Source: CAYRPN01 sp964426135 (GTDB taxonomy: Bacteria > Planctomycetota > Phycisphaerae > Phycisphaerales > Phycisphaeraceae). Taken from it: a stretch of 64,000 bases of DNA. How positions within the stretch are numbered: the stretch's first letter is position 1; the number at the start of each line of letters is the position of its first letter. Location: positions 1 to 64,000 of the forward strand of contig CAYRPN010000003.1 of assembly GCA_964426135.1 (NCBI GenBank). Direction: 5' to 3'. The position numbers were made by a program, and so were the translations under genes. The notes under the pieces were generated by a model. The model did not search any database. It saw only the letters and a program-made list of their open reading frames with translations, and was not told the origin of the DNA. Below, in pieces: positions 8,256-17,163 of this stretch.

Positions 8256-11200
8256 TCACTTGCCCCGCCGCACCTTGATCATCACCGGCAGCGTCGTGGG
8301 GTTGCCGGCCTCGCGGGCCTTGGCGTGGCAGAGGCGGTCCATGTCGGCGACCCACGGGGCGCACTGGATGAAAATGACGCGCTCGGTTTCGTCGGCGCGG
8401 ATGAGCACGCCGTTGAGGCCGATGTCGGCGACGATCACGCCGTGAGGCAGGTTGTCGACGTCGAAGCTGACGAGGTCCTTGTGGCTGATGCGATCGAGCT
8501 TGAGCCGGGCGGTGGTCATCTGGCCGGGCACGAGCGTGATTTCCAGTGGCTTGTGCGGATCGCTCGATGCGTCCTTGCTTAGCGGCTCCGGCGTCATCGA
8601 CACGAGCAGCGCGGGCCTTGGGCCGCGGGCGATCGTGCCGAGGGAGTTGACGGATTTGGTGACGGGCTTGCCGTCGACGGTGGCCGTGGCAGAGATCGCA
8701 ATGGACGCCGGCGCGACCGCTTGCGGCTTCGCATCCTTCCCTTCTGCGACCGGCAGTGCGAAGACCGTGCCCCTCGCCTCGAAATGGCCCGCCTCGATGA
8801 GCAGCGGATTCGAGACGACAAAGCCCGCCGGAACGTCGGCGATGTCCACCTTGATCTCGCCATCGAAACCATCGATGCGGTTGGCGACAATGGAAAAGCT
8901 CGTGCCGCCGCCTGCCGGCGCCTTGGGATTGGCGCCGACAAGGGCCACGGTGAAGTCAGGCTTCGCCTCGCGGATGATCAGGCGATAGGCGAAGTCCTCG
9001 CCGCCGAAGCCGCGCGTATCGGTGACGCGCACGAGGTAGTCGCCATTGCTCGGCGCGGTGAAGAGGAGGCGCGAGTCAGTGCCGAGCTGGCGATCGCCGT
9101 CGTCATCGTTGGCGTACGGCAGCGAGAAAACGGGCAGGCCGTTGGATGGCGGCAGGGGGGCGGACGGGGGCAGCGGCTCCACGATGTAGCAGGGCTCGTC
9201 GAGCGCATGGGCGGTGGGGCTGGTGTCGAAGTAGCAGCGGCGCTTGCCGCTCATGGTGTAGAAATCCCACTGCGAATCGGGGCCGCGCGGCGGAAGGAAC
9301 AGCTTCACGACTTCGCCGTTCATGTAGAGGAAATCGTTCTGCTCCATCTCTTCCCAGTTCACGAGGCGGGCGCCGTTGGCGTCGGAATTGATGGGGCGGA
9401 AGGTGTTGACGGTGTCGCGCACGGCGCGGAGTTTCACCCGCTCGACAGGTTTGCCGGCGAGCGCGGAATCGTCTGCAGGGCCAGTCGCGTGCAGAATCTC
9501 GATCTTCGTATCCACCGGCGAGCCGCGCCGCGCCGCCATCGTTTCGATCACGAGGCGCTGGCCAGCCTTGGCGGTGAAGCGGAAGAGATCGGAATCGGTG
9601 GTGGTGCTGCTGGTGGCGGTGTTGGCGGCGGTGGTGGAGTTGGCGGTGGCGGTGGAGTTGGCGGTGGCGGTGGAGTTGGTGGTGGCGTCCGTCGCGCTCT
9701 GCTCCGGCCCCCTCTCCCCCCGGGAGAGGGCTGGGGTGAGGGCCGGCCTCACCGCGTCTCCACCAGCAATCGCGCCATGAATCCTCCCATTCACCACGCC
9801 CGGCACGCCTACCGCATTCGCCTTCGCCGGCTCATCATTCGGCTCGCTCTCCACGCCGTCCGCCATGTCCGTCGTGACCAGCACGCTCAGGGCGCGGCGG
9901 GCGCGGAAGCGATTCGCATCGATCGGCACGCCGACCTCGCCGCCTGCCGACGCGGGGAGTTTGACGGCCGCGTCGGCGGGCAGATTGATGCCCAGCAGAC
10001 GCACACTCGCCTCCTTGCCGGCCGGGACGCTCAGCGGGAACACGCCGGTGACCAGCGGCAACTCACCGATGGTGACACGATAGACGTGATCGGCGGCGGA
10101 GCCGTTGAGTTGCAGATCGCGCACGAGCAGGACATAGCGGCCATCGGCGGGCAGCTTGTGGGCGATCAGCGAATCGGGTGAGCCTTCGAAGTCGTTGCTC
10201 GACGCCAGCACGCGGCCGGCCGCATCGGCGAGCGTCAGCATCACGTCCGCCTTGCTGCCCAGCCGCTGGCTGGCGACGTCAATGACGACGGTCTGCCCAG
10301 CCTTGCCGTCGAATGCGTAATGATCGACATCGCCGCGCTGACGGAGCGCGCCCCACGCGCTGAGGGGCAGGGGCACGCTTGTCGCTTTGTCGGCGTCGTC
10401 GTTCGGCTCCACCTCGCGAGCCTGCGGCAGCGTGTCCACGTGCAGCTTCAGCCTCGCACTCTCACCGGCGGCGTTGGCGAGCGAGACTTCATACGTGCCG
10501 GGCGCGACGGTCGCGGCGATGGTCACGCGCAGCGCGGCGCTGGCGCCCGCGGCATCGATGATCGTCACCGCGCCATTGATACCTTCGCTCGTGAAGCGCG
10601 CCTGCGCCGCTGCCTGGAGGTTCTTGCCGGTGATGTGAAGGTCGACCGTCGTGCCGCGCTGCACTCCCGGCGGCCAGATCGAGTCCAACTCCACCTTCGG
10701 CGGAGGCGGAGGCGCAAGCGGCTGCCCCGTTTTCGTGTCGTAGAACGCGAGGCTGCCGTCGAGCCTGCCGACGACCAGCGCTTTGCCGTCGAGCGCGAAT
10801 GTCAGCGCCGTGGGCCAGTCAGGTTGTTTCTCCAGCGCGAGCTTCGGCGAGATGTCGGAGGCGTTCCAGAGCTTCACCGTGCGATCGTCAGCGGAGGTGG
10901 CCAGCAGTGCGCCGTCCTGCGACAGGGCCAGCGCCTGGATCGCGCCTTCATGGGCGAAGCGGGCGATGGCGATGGCGTTGGTTCCTTCCTTCGCCTCAGC
11001 GCTGACGTTCCACGCGCGAATGCGGTTATCCACGCCGGCGGCGAGCAACCGCTTGCCGTCAGCAGCGAAGGCGACGACCTGCTGCGCCTGGGTGGCTTCA
11101 CTGAGCGTGTCGAGGCGGGCGCCGTCGCTGACCTTCCAAAGCTTCACTGTGCGATCGACGCTGGCGCTGGCGAGCACCTGGTTGTCGTTGCGGAACGCCA

Positions 11201-12101
11201 GATCGAAGACACCGCCGTTGTGACCGGTGAGGATGCGAATAGGCGAGGAAGTGCCGGGGTTCGTGGATGCGGTCGAAGCGTTGGCCGGCGGTGCGTCGAG
11301 GCTCCAGAGCATGATCTTCTGGTCGTAGCTACCCGTGGCGAGCAACTTGCCATCAGAAGAAATCGCCACGCCGTAGATCGCATCGCTGTGGCCTTCGATG
11401 ACGCGTGCGGGTTTGTCGGCGGCGTCGGCGAGCTTCCAGATGCGCACTTCGCCGACGAGGCCGGGAATGCCCGCGGCGGCGGCGACCTTCGCGCCGTTGT
11501 CAATGAAAACAACCTTGTTCACATGGCCGCGAAGGCCGGTGAGCGTGCGGATCACGGCGCGCGACTCAGCGTGGACGAGTTCCACTTCATTGGGCCGGGC
11601 GATCGCGATGAGCTTGGCTTTCGGTTCATACGCCAGCGCCTGAATCGGCCGCCGCGGGGCTCCTTTCGGCGCCACATGCGGGCGCGCCGCGATCGCCAGC
11701 GCCGCCAGTTCACCGGGTTTTGGCGCGGGAGCGCCCGCCTTGATCCACGCGCGGATCGCTTCGATCTCCGCCTGCGAAAGCTTGTCCGCCTTCTTCGGCG
11801 GAGGCATGAACGGCTTCTCCTTGTGCTCGATCAGTTTCACCAGCAGGCTTTCGTCGGGTCTGCCGGGCAGGAGCGCGGGGCCGGTGTCGCCGCCTTTCAT
11901 CAGGGTTTCGTGCGATTCGAGAATCAGGCTACCTTCCGCCTCCTTGCTGTCGTGGCACGCGAGGCAGTGCCGGGCGAAGATCGCGTGGACGGAAGCGTAG
12001 CTTGCGAACTGCGGGGCGGGCGCGGGCTTGGCGTCAGCGCTGAGACGCGGCGACAGCGTGGCGAAGGCGAGGAGGGCGATGATGAGTGAATGGCGATGCA
12101 T
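8256..12101 (-). CDS. Secreted planctomycete-type cytochrome c / WD40 / pre-peptidase domain protein
   Basis: A 1281-residue exported protein. The signal peptide is residues 1 to about 23. A PSCyt1-type cytochrome domain carries the haem motif CLACH (residues 46-50), followed by MPPPKK and an IRAWIKAGAPAP end. WD40 repeats run from about 160 to 470 (for example VIEGHSDAIYGVAISSDG). The remainder has Ig-like and pre-peptidase C-terminal (PPC) domains. It belongs to the DUF1549/1553-DUF1501 cluster upstream, a combination typical of planctomycetes whose substrate is unknown. Residues about 784-836 are an in-frame foreign-looking insert: a translated palindromic repeat (PALTPALSRGERG) followed by Ser/Thr/Ala repeats. 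Start ATG 12101 is preferred over an upstream ATG because it begins the signal peptide. Confidence 0.9.
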   Translation of the reverse strand: MHRHSLIIALLAFATLSPRLSADAKPAPAPQFASYASVHAIFARHCLACHDSKEAEGSLILESHETLMKGGDTGPALLPGRPDESLLVKLIEHKEKPFMPPPKKADKLSQAEIEAIRAWIKAGAPAPKPGELAALAIAARPHVAPKGAPRRPIQALAYEPKAKLIAIARPNEVELVHAESRAVIRTLTGLRGHVNKVVFIDNGAKVAAAAGIPGLVGEVRIWKLADAADKPARVIEGHSDAIYGVAISSDGKLLATGSYDQKIMLWSLDAPPANASTASTNPGTSSPIRILTGHNGGVFDLAFRNDNQVLASASVDRTVKLWKVSDGARLDTLSEATQAQQVVAFAADGKRLLAAGVDNRIRAWNVSAEAKEGTNAIAIARFAHEGAIQALALSQDGALLATSADDRTVKLWNASDISPKLALEKQPDWPTALTFALDGKALVVGRLDGSLAFYDTKTGQPLAPPPPPKVELDSIWPPGVQRGTTVDLHITGKNLQAAAQARFTSEGINGAVTIIDAAGASAALRVTIAATVAPGTYEVSLANAAGESARLKLHVDTLPQAREVEPNDDADKATSVPLPLSAWGALRQRGDVDHYAFDGKAGQTVVIDVASQRLGSKADVMLTLADAAGRVLASSNDFEGSPDSLIAHKLPADGRYVLLVRDLQLNGSAADHVYRVTIGELPLVTGVFPLSVPAGKEASVRLLGINLPADAAVKLPASAGGEVGVPIDANRFRARRALSVLVTTDMADGVESEPNDEPAKANAVGVPGVVNGRIHGAIAGGDAVRPALTPALSRGERGPEQSATDATTNSTATANSTATANSTTAANTATSSTTTDSDLFRFTAKAGQRLVIETMAARRGSPVDTKIEILHATGPADDSALAGKPVERVKLRAVRDTVNTFRPINSDANGARLVNWEEMEQNDFLYMNGEVVKLFLPPRGPDSQWDFYTMSGKRRCYFDTSPTAHALDEPCYIVEPLPPSAPLPPSNGLPVFSLPYANDDDGDRQLGTDSRLLFTAPSNGDYLVRVTDTRGFGGEDFAYRLIIREAKPDFTVALVGANPKAPAGGGTSFSIVANRIDGFDGEIKVDIADVPAGFVVSNPLLIEAGHFEARGTVFALPVAEGKDAKPQAVAPASIAISATATVDGKPVTKSVNSLGTIARGPRPALLVSMTPEPLSKDASSDPHKPLEITLVPGQMTTARLKLDRISHKDLVSFDVDNLPHGVIVADIGLNGVLIRADETERVIFIQCAPWVADMDRLCHAKAREAGNPTTLPVMIKVRRGK
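9603..9690. repeat. In-gene 18-bp tandem repeat encoding a Ser/Thr/Ala linker
   Basis: On the minus strand the 18-bp unit AACTCCACCGCCACCGCC is repeated with variation, giving a low-complexity Asn-Ser-Thr-Ala stretch inside the cytochrome/WD40 protein. It directly adjoins the family J palindrome at 9704-9746 and probably marks a flexible linker between the PPC-like domains. Confidence 0.8.
9704..9746. repeat. Family J palindrome inside a coding sequence
   Basis: A 43-bp palindrome of the CCGGCCCTCACCCCAGCCC type. Nearly identical palindromes occur between genes at 24711-24752 and 37994-38036. Here it lies inside the cytochrome/WD40 gene and is read in frame as PALTPALSRGERGPEQS. Confidence 0.85.
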
Positions 12102-12229
12102 GGTGATGGCTGGCGTTCTTGTTCTCCGGACAGGCACCTGCGGTGCTTCCGCTAACCGGGCAAAGGATCGGCTTGGGCATTCGTCCCTCGGCTCTCCTCC
12201 TCGGCCTTCGGCCCTTGTCCGTTCGTCAT

Positions 12230-14419
12230 TCAGTGATTGAACAGAAATTCCTTGCTGCTCAGCACGCTCCAGAACAAATCCTCGATCGCTTCGCGTTTCT
12301 CGGCGGGCGTGGCGGCTTTGAGTATCGCGAGCATTTCCTTACGCTCGTTCTCGCTCGGATAGCGCGACAATGCGCTCAGATACGCATCCTCCACGATCTT
12401 CTCATCGTTCAGCTTGCCCGCGAGCCACTGCTCTACGCGGTTGCCCTTGGCCTTGAGCTTGTCATTGATCGTGTCGCCGTTGGCGATGTGCAGCACCTGG
12501 GCCATGCTCGGCTCGCTGACGCGCTCGCACTCGCAGGTGATGACGCGCTCGGGCCGGCCGAACGCCTTGAGGAAATAGCTCTCCACGTAGCTGTCGGGCA
12601 GTTGAACCGCCCGCATGCCCAGCGGGTACTCGGGGCCTTTGTCGTAGTCGCCGGTGTAGGCGCGGAACTTTGTCGGCGTGCCCGTCGCCTGGCTCAGCGC
12701 ATCGAGCGCCACTTCCGCGATCAGTCGGCGCGAGTAGTAGCGGGCATAAAACCGCTGATCGCCGGCGTTCTCCTTCAGGGCCACGCTGGATCGCTGATAC
12801 GCCTGCGAGCGGAGAATCTCGCGCATCAGCGATTTCAGATCGAACTTATTTCTCGCCAGGTGATCCGCCAGCGCGGTCAGCAGCGCCTCGTTGCTCGCCG
12901 GGTTGGTCACACGCAGGTCGTCGACCGCTTCCACCAGCGCGACGCCCATGAAGTTCTTCCACACACGGTTGGCGATCGCGCGGCTGAAGTACGGATTCTT
13001 CGGCGAAACCAGCCAGTCCGCCAGCACCTGCCGGCGATCGCCCGGCTCATCGAACGCCGTCGCTGCGCCATCGAGCGGGCGCGGCAACTGCGGCTTACCC
13101 GTCAGCGGCTGCACCAACTCGCCCTGGGCATCACTGAAGATCGCGATGTTGCCGTCGCCGGGGATATTCTTGCCGCGCACGCGAGCGAACAGGTTCGCCA
13201 GGCCGTAGTACTGGTCGTTCGTCCACTTCTCCATCGGATGGTTGTGGCACTTGGCGCAGGTGACGGACATCCCCAGGAACGCGATGGACATCGTCTCGGC
13301 CATCTCGGTCGGGTCGTCGTTGAGCACGAAAAAGTTGGCCGCGCCGTTCTCCAGCGTGCTGCCCGTGGCGGTGACGATCTGCCGCACGAACTGGTCCCAC
13401 GGCGTATTGGCGGCCACGTGCTTGCGGATCCAGTGGTAGTACGCCCAGGTGGCGCTGGGCCGTAGGTTCTTGCTGTTCACCAGCAGCAGATCGCTCCACT
13501 TGTACGCCCAGTAATCGGCGAACTCTGATCGCTGCAGGAGCGAATCGATCATCTTGTCGCGCTTGTCGGGGCTGGAGTCGGCGAGAAACGCGCGGGCTTC
13601 ATCAGTCGTCGGCAGCGTGCCGATCGTGTCGAGGAACGCACGGCGGAGGAACTCGCTGTCCGAGCACGGCTGCGACGGCGGCAGATTCAGCGTCTTCAGT
13701 TTCGCCAGCACGTGCTCGTCGATGAAGTTGCGTCTCGCCGCCTTGTCGAACACATCCGCGGCCAGCGTATTCGGATAAGGCGAAGTCACCGTGGTGATGG
13801 CGATCTTGCTCAGGTACCACGCGGTGATCGCGCCTTCGCCGTGGCCGACGACATTCACCTTGCCGAACTCATCGACATTGCTGACGGTGGTGTCGCTGCT
13901 GGTGTACTTGGCCCAGTGCGTGACATCGTGCGTGGAGCCGTCGGAGAAGAACGCCTTGACCGCGAAGGGTTTGGCGTCGCCGGGCTTGAGCGTCGCGCGA
14001 TCGGGGACGACTTCGATGCGCTCGATGCGCGGGTCCTTCTCATCGGGCCCGGCAGCGCCGCCGGCGATCCAATCCGCCAGCACGTGGTACTCGCGCGAGC
14101 CGACCTCGAACCGCTTGCCGCCCTTGTGCGCGATGGAGTTGGTTGCCTTCAGCAACAACAGGCTCGCGGTGGGATCGGCAGGCGTAATCCGCCGGCCGAG
14201 GCTGTGCCGCGTGATGGCGCGCCAGTCGCCTTCATCGTCATAGCCGCGCAGCGACAGGCGGAACCCGCCCTTGCCCGCGGCGGCACCGTGGCACGCGCCG
14301 GTGGAGCAGCCGAAGCGCGCGAGGATCGGCTGGACCTGGTTGCGGAAGATGCCGTCGGCGGCGGTGACCGACACGGCCGGCGCCAGAACAACAATCAGAA
14401 TCGCAGCGATGGTCTTCAT
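12230..14419 (-). CDS. DUF1549/DUF1553 secreted protein
   Basis: A 729-residue exported protein. The signal peptide is residues 1 to about 22 (MKTIAAILIVVLAPAVSVTA). It is followed by a cytochrome-like CSTGACHGAAAGKGG motif, a Big_2-like segment (IERIEVVPDRATLKPGDAKPF...DVTHWAKY), DUF1549 (central, LPPSQPCSDSEFLRRAFLDT...), then DUF1553 (TMSIAFLGMSVTCAKCHNHP... to the C-terminus). These proteins are hallmark planctomycete secreted proteins of unknown reaction. The cytochrome/WD40 gene follows on the same strand about 130 nt later; the DUF1501 gene that normally partners it lies upstream beyond an inserted toxin-antitoxin module. ATG 14419 starts the signal peptide and avoids overlap with the upstream gene. 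Confidence 0.92.
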   Translation of the reverse strand: MKTIAAILIVVLAPAVSVTAADGIFRNQVQPILARFGCSTGACHGAAAGKGGFRLSLRGYDDEGDWRAITRHSLGRRITPADPTASLLLLKATNSIAHKGGKRFEVGSREYHVLADWIAGGAAGPDEKDPRIERIEVVPDRATLKPGDAKPFAVKAFFSDGSTHDVTHWAKYTSSDTTVSNVDEFGKVNVVGHGEGAITAWYLSKIAITTVTSPYPNTLAADVFDKAARRNFIDEHVLAKLKTLNLPPSQPCSDSEFLRRAFLDTIGTLPTTDEARAFLADSSPDKRDKMIDSLLQRSEFADYWAYKWSDLLLVNSKNLRPSATWAYYHWIRKHVAANTPWDQFVRQIVTATGSTLENGAANFFVLNDDPTEMAETMSIAFLGMSVTCAKCHNHPMEKWTNDQYYGLANLFARVRGKNIPGDGNIAIFSDAQGELVQPLTGKPQLPRPLDGAATAFDEPGDRRQVLADWLVSPKNPYFSRAIANRVWKNFMGVALVEAVDDLRVTNPASNEALLTALADHLARNKFDLKSLMREILRSQAYQRSSVALKENAGDQRFYARYYSRRLIAEVALDALSQATGTPTKFRAYTGDYDKGPEYPLGMRAVQLPDSYVESYFLKAFGRPERVITCECERVSEPSMAQVLHIANGDTINDKLKAKGNRVEQWLAGKLNDEKIVEDAYLSALSRYPSENERKEMLAILKAATPAEKREAIEDLFWSVLSSKEFLFNH

Positions 14420-14433
14420 AGAGGTCGTTTGTG

Positions 14434-14922
14434 CTAAGGCGTTCTCCAATAGTCATCTAGCGCGGTCCGCGCGTCGGCTGCAAGCGAGTTTGATCCCGAA
14501 GCGAGAAACTCCAGAAACGCTTGAACCGCTTTCTTTTGCTCCGCCGTCAGCATCGCGTGGCTCATTGCGCAAAGCTCGTCAACCGTTGTTCCTTTCTTCG
14601 TCCTTCGGATCGGATTCAGCGCTCGCACGACATACTCGCCAGCGGCGTTCCGCGAATCAAGATTCCGCAGCGTCCACCGCATGAACGCCGGCAAATAGAA
14701 GCGAAATCCCTTCGCATCCAGCCAAGGCAAGACGTCGCAGTACTCTTCAATCTTGTCGTCGGCAATATCTTCCCACGATTTCTCTTTATCCTTCGCACGC
14801 GCTGCTCTGCACTCCTGCTGCGAATTGTAGTCATCCATGGCGCGCGCTTGCGCCATGCTGATGCCATCTTCGAGTCTCACTTTGCGAAAGGCATGCCAGA
14901 TTGCTTGGAGAATCGATTCCAT
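14434..14922 (-). CDS. DUF6714-like hypothetical protein
   Basis: A 162-residue soluble acidic protein. It contains SWEDIADDKIEEYCDVLPWLD followed by FRFYLPAFMRWTL. This pattern matches DUF6714-type proteins, whose role is unknown. It has no signal peptide or membrane segment. It sits between the ParE/RelE toxin gene (35 nt upstream) and the DUF1549/1553 gene (14 nt downstream) on the same strand, so it is probably co-transcribed with them. ATG 14922 (MESILQAIWHAF) was chosen because the longer form would overlap the toxin gene. Confidence 0.7.
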   Translation of the reverse strand: MESILQAIWHAFRKVRLEDGISMAQARAMDDYNSQQECRAARAKDKEKSWEDIADDKIEEYCDVLPWLDAKGFRFYLPAFMRWTLRNLDSRNAAGEYVVRALNPIRRTKKGTTVDELCAMSHAMLTAEQKKAVQAFLEFLASGSNSLAADARTALDDYWRTP

Positions 14923-14957
14923 GGTGCCTTGCGAAACTGGCGCGTGAGCGAATTCAT

Positions 14958-15254
14958 CTACAGGCGATCTCGCCAATATCCGGGTCGGCGACGATTATGC
15001 TGAACCGCAACGATAAGAATGTGATCCGGCTCTTCCCGATAGATGACGGAATACGGGAACCGTTTCATATTCCTGCGTCGAGTCTTCCGCATCGACTTCG
15101 CCCATGCGCGAGGCGTATCAATCACGTCTTGAATCGCATCATTCAGCTTCTTTGCGAAATCTTCCCCAAGTTCTCCGCTGATCGCTCGGTAGTGTTCGCT
15201 AGCATTGCGAATCTCCTCCAACGCCTCTGGAAGTACGCGGAATCTCACGGGCAC
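14958..15254 (-). CDS. RelE/ParE-family toxin
   Basis: A 98-residue protein of the RelE/ParE superfamily. It begins VRFRVLPEALEEIRNASEHY, has a central region FPYSVIYREEPDHILIVAVQHNRR, and ends PGYWRDRL, which is typical of ParE-like toxins. The predicted role is poisoning of gyrase or translation when unpaired. The start is GTG 15254, overlapping the 3' end of the antitoxin gene by 10 nt, with GGAGGG correctly placed upstream; the overlap implies translational coupling. The target is not predictable from sequence. Confidence 0.88.
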   Translation of the reverse strand: MPVRFRVLPEALEEIRNASEHYRAISGELGEDFAKKLNDAIQDVIDTPRAWAKSMRKTRRRNMKRFPYSVIYREEPDHILIVAVQHNRRRPGYWRDRL

Positions 15255-15481
15255 CGGCCCTCCTTCAGGGCGCGCAAGATCGGCTCGCCATCGATCGATT
15301 TAAGTTCGCCGCGATCGTACGCGTCGACTCTCCTTGCGATCTCCTCTTCCCATGCCGCGTCGATCTCCGTCTGTTCAGCTGGATCAACGCTCGCAAGCAA
15401 TTCCTCGGCGAGCAGTTCGCGTTCCTTCTTGCTGAGTTTCAGGGCCGCTTCGCGAACGGCATTCAGATTCGGTGCAACCAT
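15245..15481 (-). CDS. Addiction-module antitoxin (TIGR02574-type)
   Basis: A 78-residue protein with the pattern of small addiction-module components: AALKLSKKERELLAEELLAS, then AEQTEIDAAWEEEIARRVDAYDRGE, ending in a short loop. It precedes and overlaps the RelE/ParE toxin, the usual antitoxin-first order. ATG 15481 is preceded by GAGAGGA at suitable spacing; upstream in-frame ATGs lack support. The pair probably arrived as a mobile unit, because it splits the DUF1501 gene from its DUF1549/1553 partner. Confidence 0.88.
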   Translation of the reverse strand: MVAPNLNAVREAALKLSKKERELLAEELLASVDPAEQTEIDAAWEEEIARRVDAYDRGELKSIDGEPILRALKEGRCP

Positions 15482-15548
15482 GGTCGTTCCTCTCGTGTGA
15501 ATCATCCTATTCATCGGGGTTCTTGCGCGACAAGGTTGTCGGCGGTCC

Positions 15549-15575
15549 GCGCGGGGCAAAGCCCCGCGGCTAAAC
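15549..15575. repeat. Family E hairpin (GTTTAGC type)
   Basis: A GC-rich perfect hairpin, CGCGGGGC-aaa-GCCCCGCG, is followed by GCTAAAC. It belongs to a scattered family in which TTTAGC/GCTAAA is constant while the stem sequence changes. It lies between the DUF1501 stop codon and the antitoxin start. Confidence 0.75.
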
Positions 15576-15589
15576 GTCCGAGCCAAACG

Positions 15590-16987
15590 TCAGAACAATT
15601 CCCGGATCGCCTTCGTCCCGAAATCCACCACCGGGAACGGCCTGCCCTGCGGCCCGGGCAGGTGCGTTTCCAGATCGACGCCCATGCTCTGATAAATCGT
15701 GGCGACAACCTCCGGCGCGGTGACGGGGCGCTCGGCGGGGTATGCGCCGATCTCGTCGCTGCGGCCGATGACGCGGCCGCCCTGCACGCCGCCGCCGGCG
15801 AAATAGATCGACCAGCACGCCGGCCAGTGGTCGCGGCCGCCGGCGGGGTTGACGCGCGGCGTGCGCCCGAACTCGGCGAGGTTGCAGACCATCGTGTCGT
15901 CGAGCATGCCGCGCTGGTCGAGGTCTTCGATGAGCGTGGCGTAGCCGCGGTCGTACATCGGGCAGACGATCTCCTTCATGCCCGCGATGGTGGTGAACGG
16001 GCGCGAGCCGTGGATGTCCCACGTGATCTCGCCGAAGACGGTGATGAAGGTGTTGATGGTGACGAAGCGCACGCCCGCCTCGACGAGGCGTCGCGCCAGC
16101 AGGCAGCACTGGCCGAAGCGGTTCATGCCGTAGCGCTCTCGCACGGCCTGCGGTTCCTTGGAGAGATCGAAGGCTTCACGGGCGCGGGTGCTGGTCATCA
16201 GTTCGTAAGCCCGCGCGAAGTTGGCGTCCATCAGTTCCGCGCTGTCGCTGGCTTCGAAGTTCTTCACTGCGCCATCGACGACATCGCGCATCTTCCTTCG
16301 CCGCTCGATGCGGGCCGCGCCGATTTCTTTCGGCGGCAGCAGGTCGGGCACCTTGAAGTCGGGCTTGGAGGGATCGGCGTTGAGCGCGAGCGGGTCGTGG
16401 TTCTTGCCGAGGAAGCCAGCATCCTGCCCGTGCGGCAGGTTCCCGCCCGTTCGGCCCATCGGCTCGGGCAGGATCACGTGGCTGGGCAGTTCATTGCGCG
16501 AGCCGCGCAGGAACGTCAGCGCGCTGCCCACATGTGGCGTGTTGATCCCGCCGGCGAAGAGCCTGCCCGTCTGGAACATCTGGTGGCCCGTGTCATGCAC
16601 CGCGGCCGCGCCGTGGTTGCAGGAACGGATGAGCGAGAACTTGTCCGCCACCTTCGCGTGCATGGGCAAGAGTTCAGTGAGTTGAATCTCCTTGCTCGCC
16701 GTCTTGATCGCGCTGAAGGGCCCGCGAATCTCGGCGGGCGCGTCGGGCTTGGGATCGAAGAGATCAAGCTGACTCGGCGCGCCGAGGTTGAAGATCATGA
16801 TGCACGACCGGCGGTCGGCGTAGTCCTTCACACTCTTGCCCGCAGCCGTCGCGGCGCGGGCGGCCTGCGCGGCGAACAGGTGCGGCAGCGAAAGCCCGAT
16901 CGCCGACAGAGTGCCGGCCTGGAGAAAATCGCGCCGCGTCACGCCGTCGCACGTGCGGATCGAGCCTTTTCCGAAGAGATTGAGCAT
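15590..16987 (-). CDS. DUF1501 protein, Tat-exported
   Basis: A 465-residue protein of the DUF1501 family (sulfatase/alkaline-phosphatase-like fold). The N-terminus has a twin-arginine leader, TRRDFLQAG (residues 17-25), then a hydrophobic stretch. Family segments include IMIFNLGAPSQLDLFDPKPD, RSCNHGAAAVHDTGHQMF, LARRLVEAGVRFVTIN, and NLAEFGRTPRVN...GRDHWP. The enzymatic activity is unknown. It is normally paired with DUF1549/1553 proteins and is the upstream gene of that cluster here. A 176-nt divergent spacer separates it from the next gene and should hold promoters for both. Confidence 0.92.
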   Translation of the reverse strand: MLNLFGKGSIRTCDGVTRRDFLQAGTLSAIGLSLPHLFAAQAARAATAAGKSVKDYADRRSCIMIFNLGAPSQLDLFDPKPDAPAEIRGPFSAIKTASKEIQLTELLPMHAKVADKFSLIRSCNHGAAAVHDTGHQMFQTGRLFAGGINTPHVGSALTFLRGSRNELPSHVILPEPMGRTGGNLPHGQDAGFLGKNHDPLALNADPSKPDFKVPDLLPPKEIGAARIERRRKMRDVVDGAVKNFEASDSAELMDANFARAYELMTSTRAREAFDLSKEPQAVRERYGMNRFGQCCLLARRLVEAGVRFVTINTFITVFGEITWDIHGSRPFTTIAGMKEIVCPMYDRGYATLIEDLDQRGMLDDTMVCNLAEFGRTPRVNPAGGRDHWPACWSIYFAGGGVQGGRVIGRSDEIGAYPAERPVTAPEVVATIYQSMGVDLETHLPGPQGRPFPVVDFGTKAIRELF

Positions 16988-17163
16988 GAGAGTGAACCTT
17001 TACGCCTGCTGCTGTTGAGCATCGGCCGAAAAGCGCTGTCGCTGCGGAAATTGGAGGCATCGGCAGCGGGCCGGCGGTTCCCATAGTGTAATCTGTGGTG
17101 CCTGAAATCCCGTTTGGGAATTCGCTCCGAGATCACGCGATCACGTTCCTGTGAGAATCCGCC

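Noticed and set aside
9603..9690. Tandem repeats inside the cytochrome/WD40 gene as a possible CRISPR array.
   Set aside because: The units are 18 bp without unique spacers, lie in a coding frame and encode a Ser/Thr/Ala linker.
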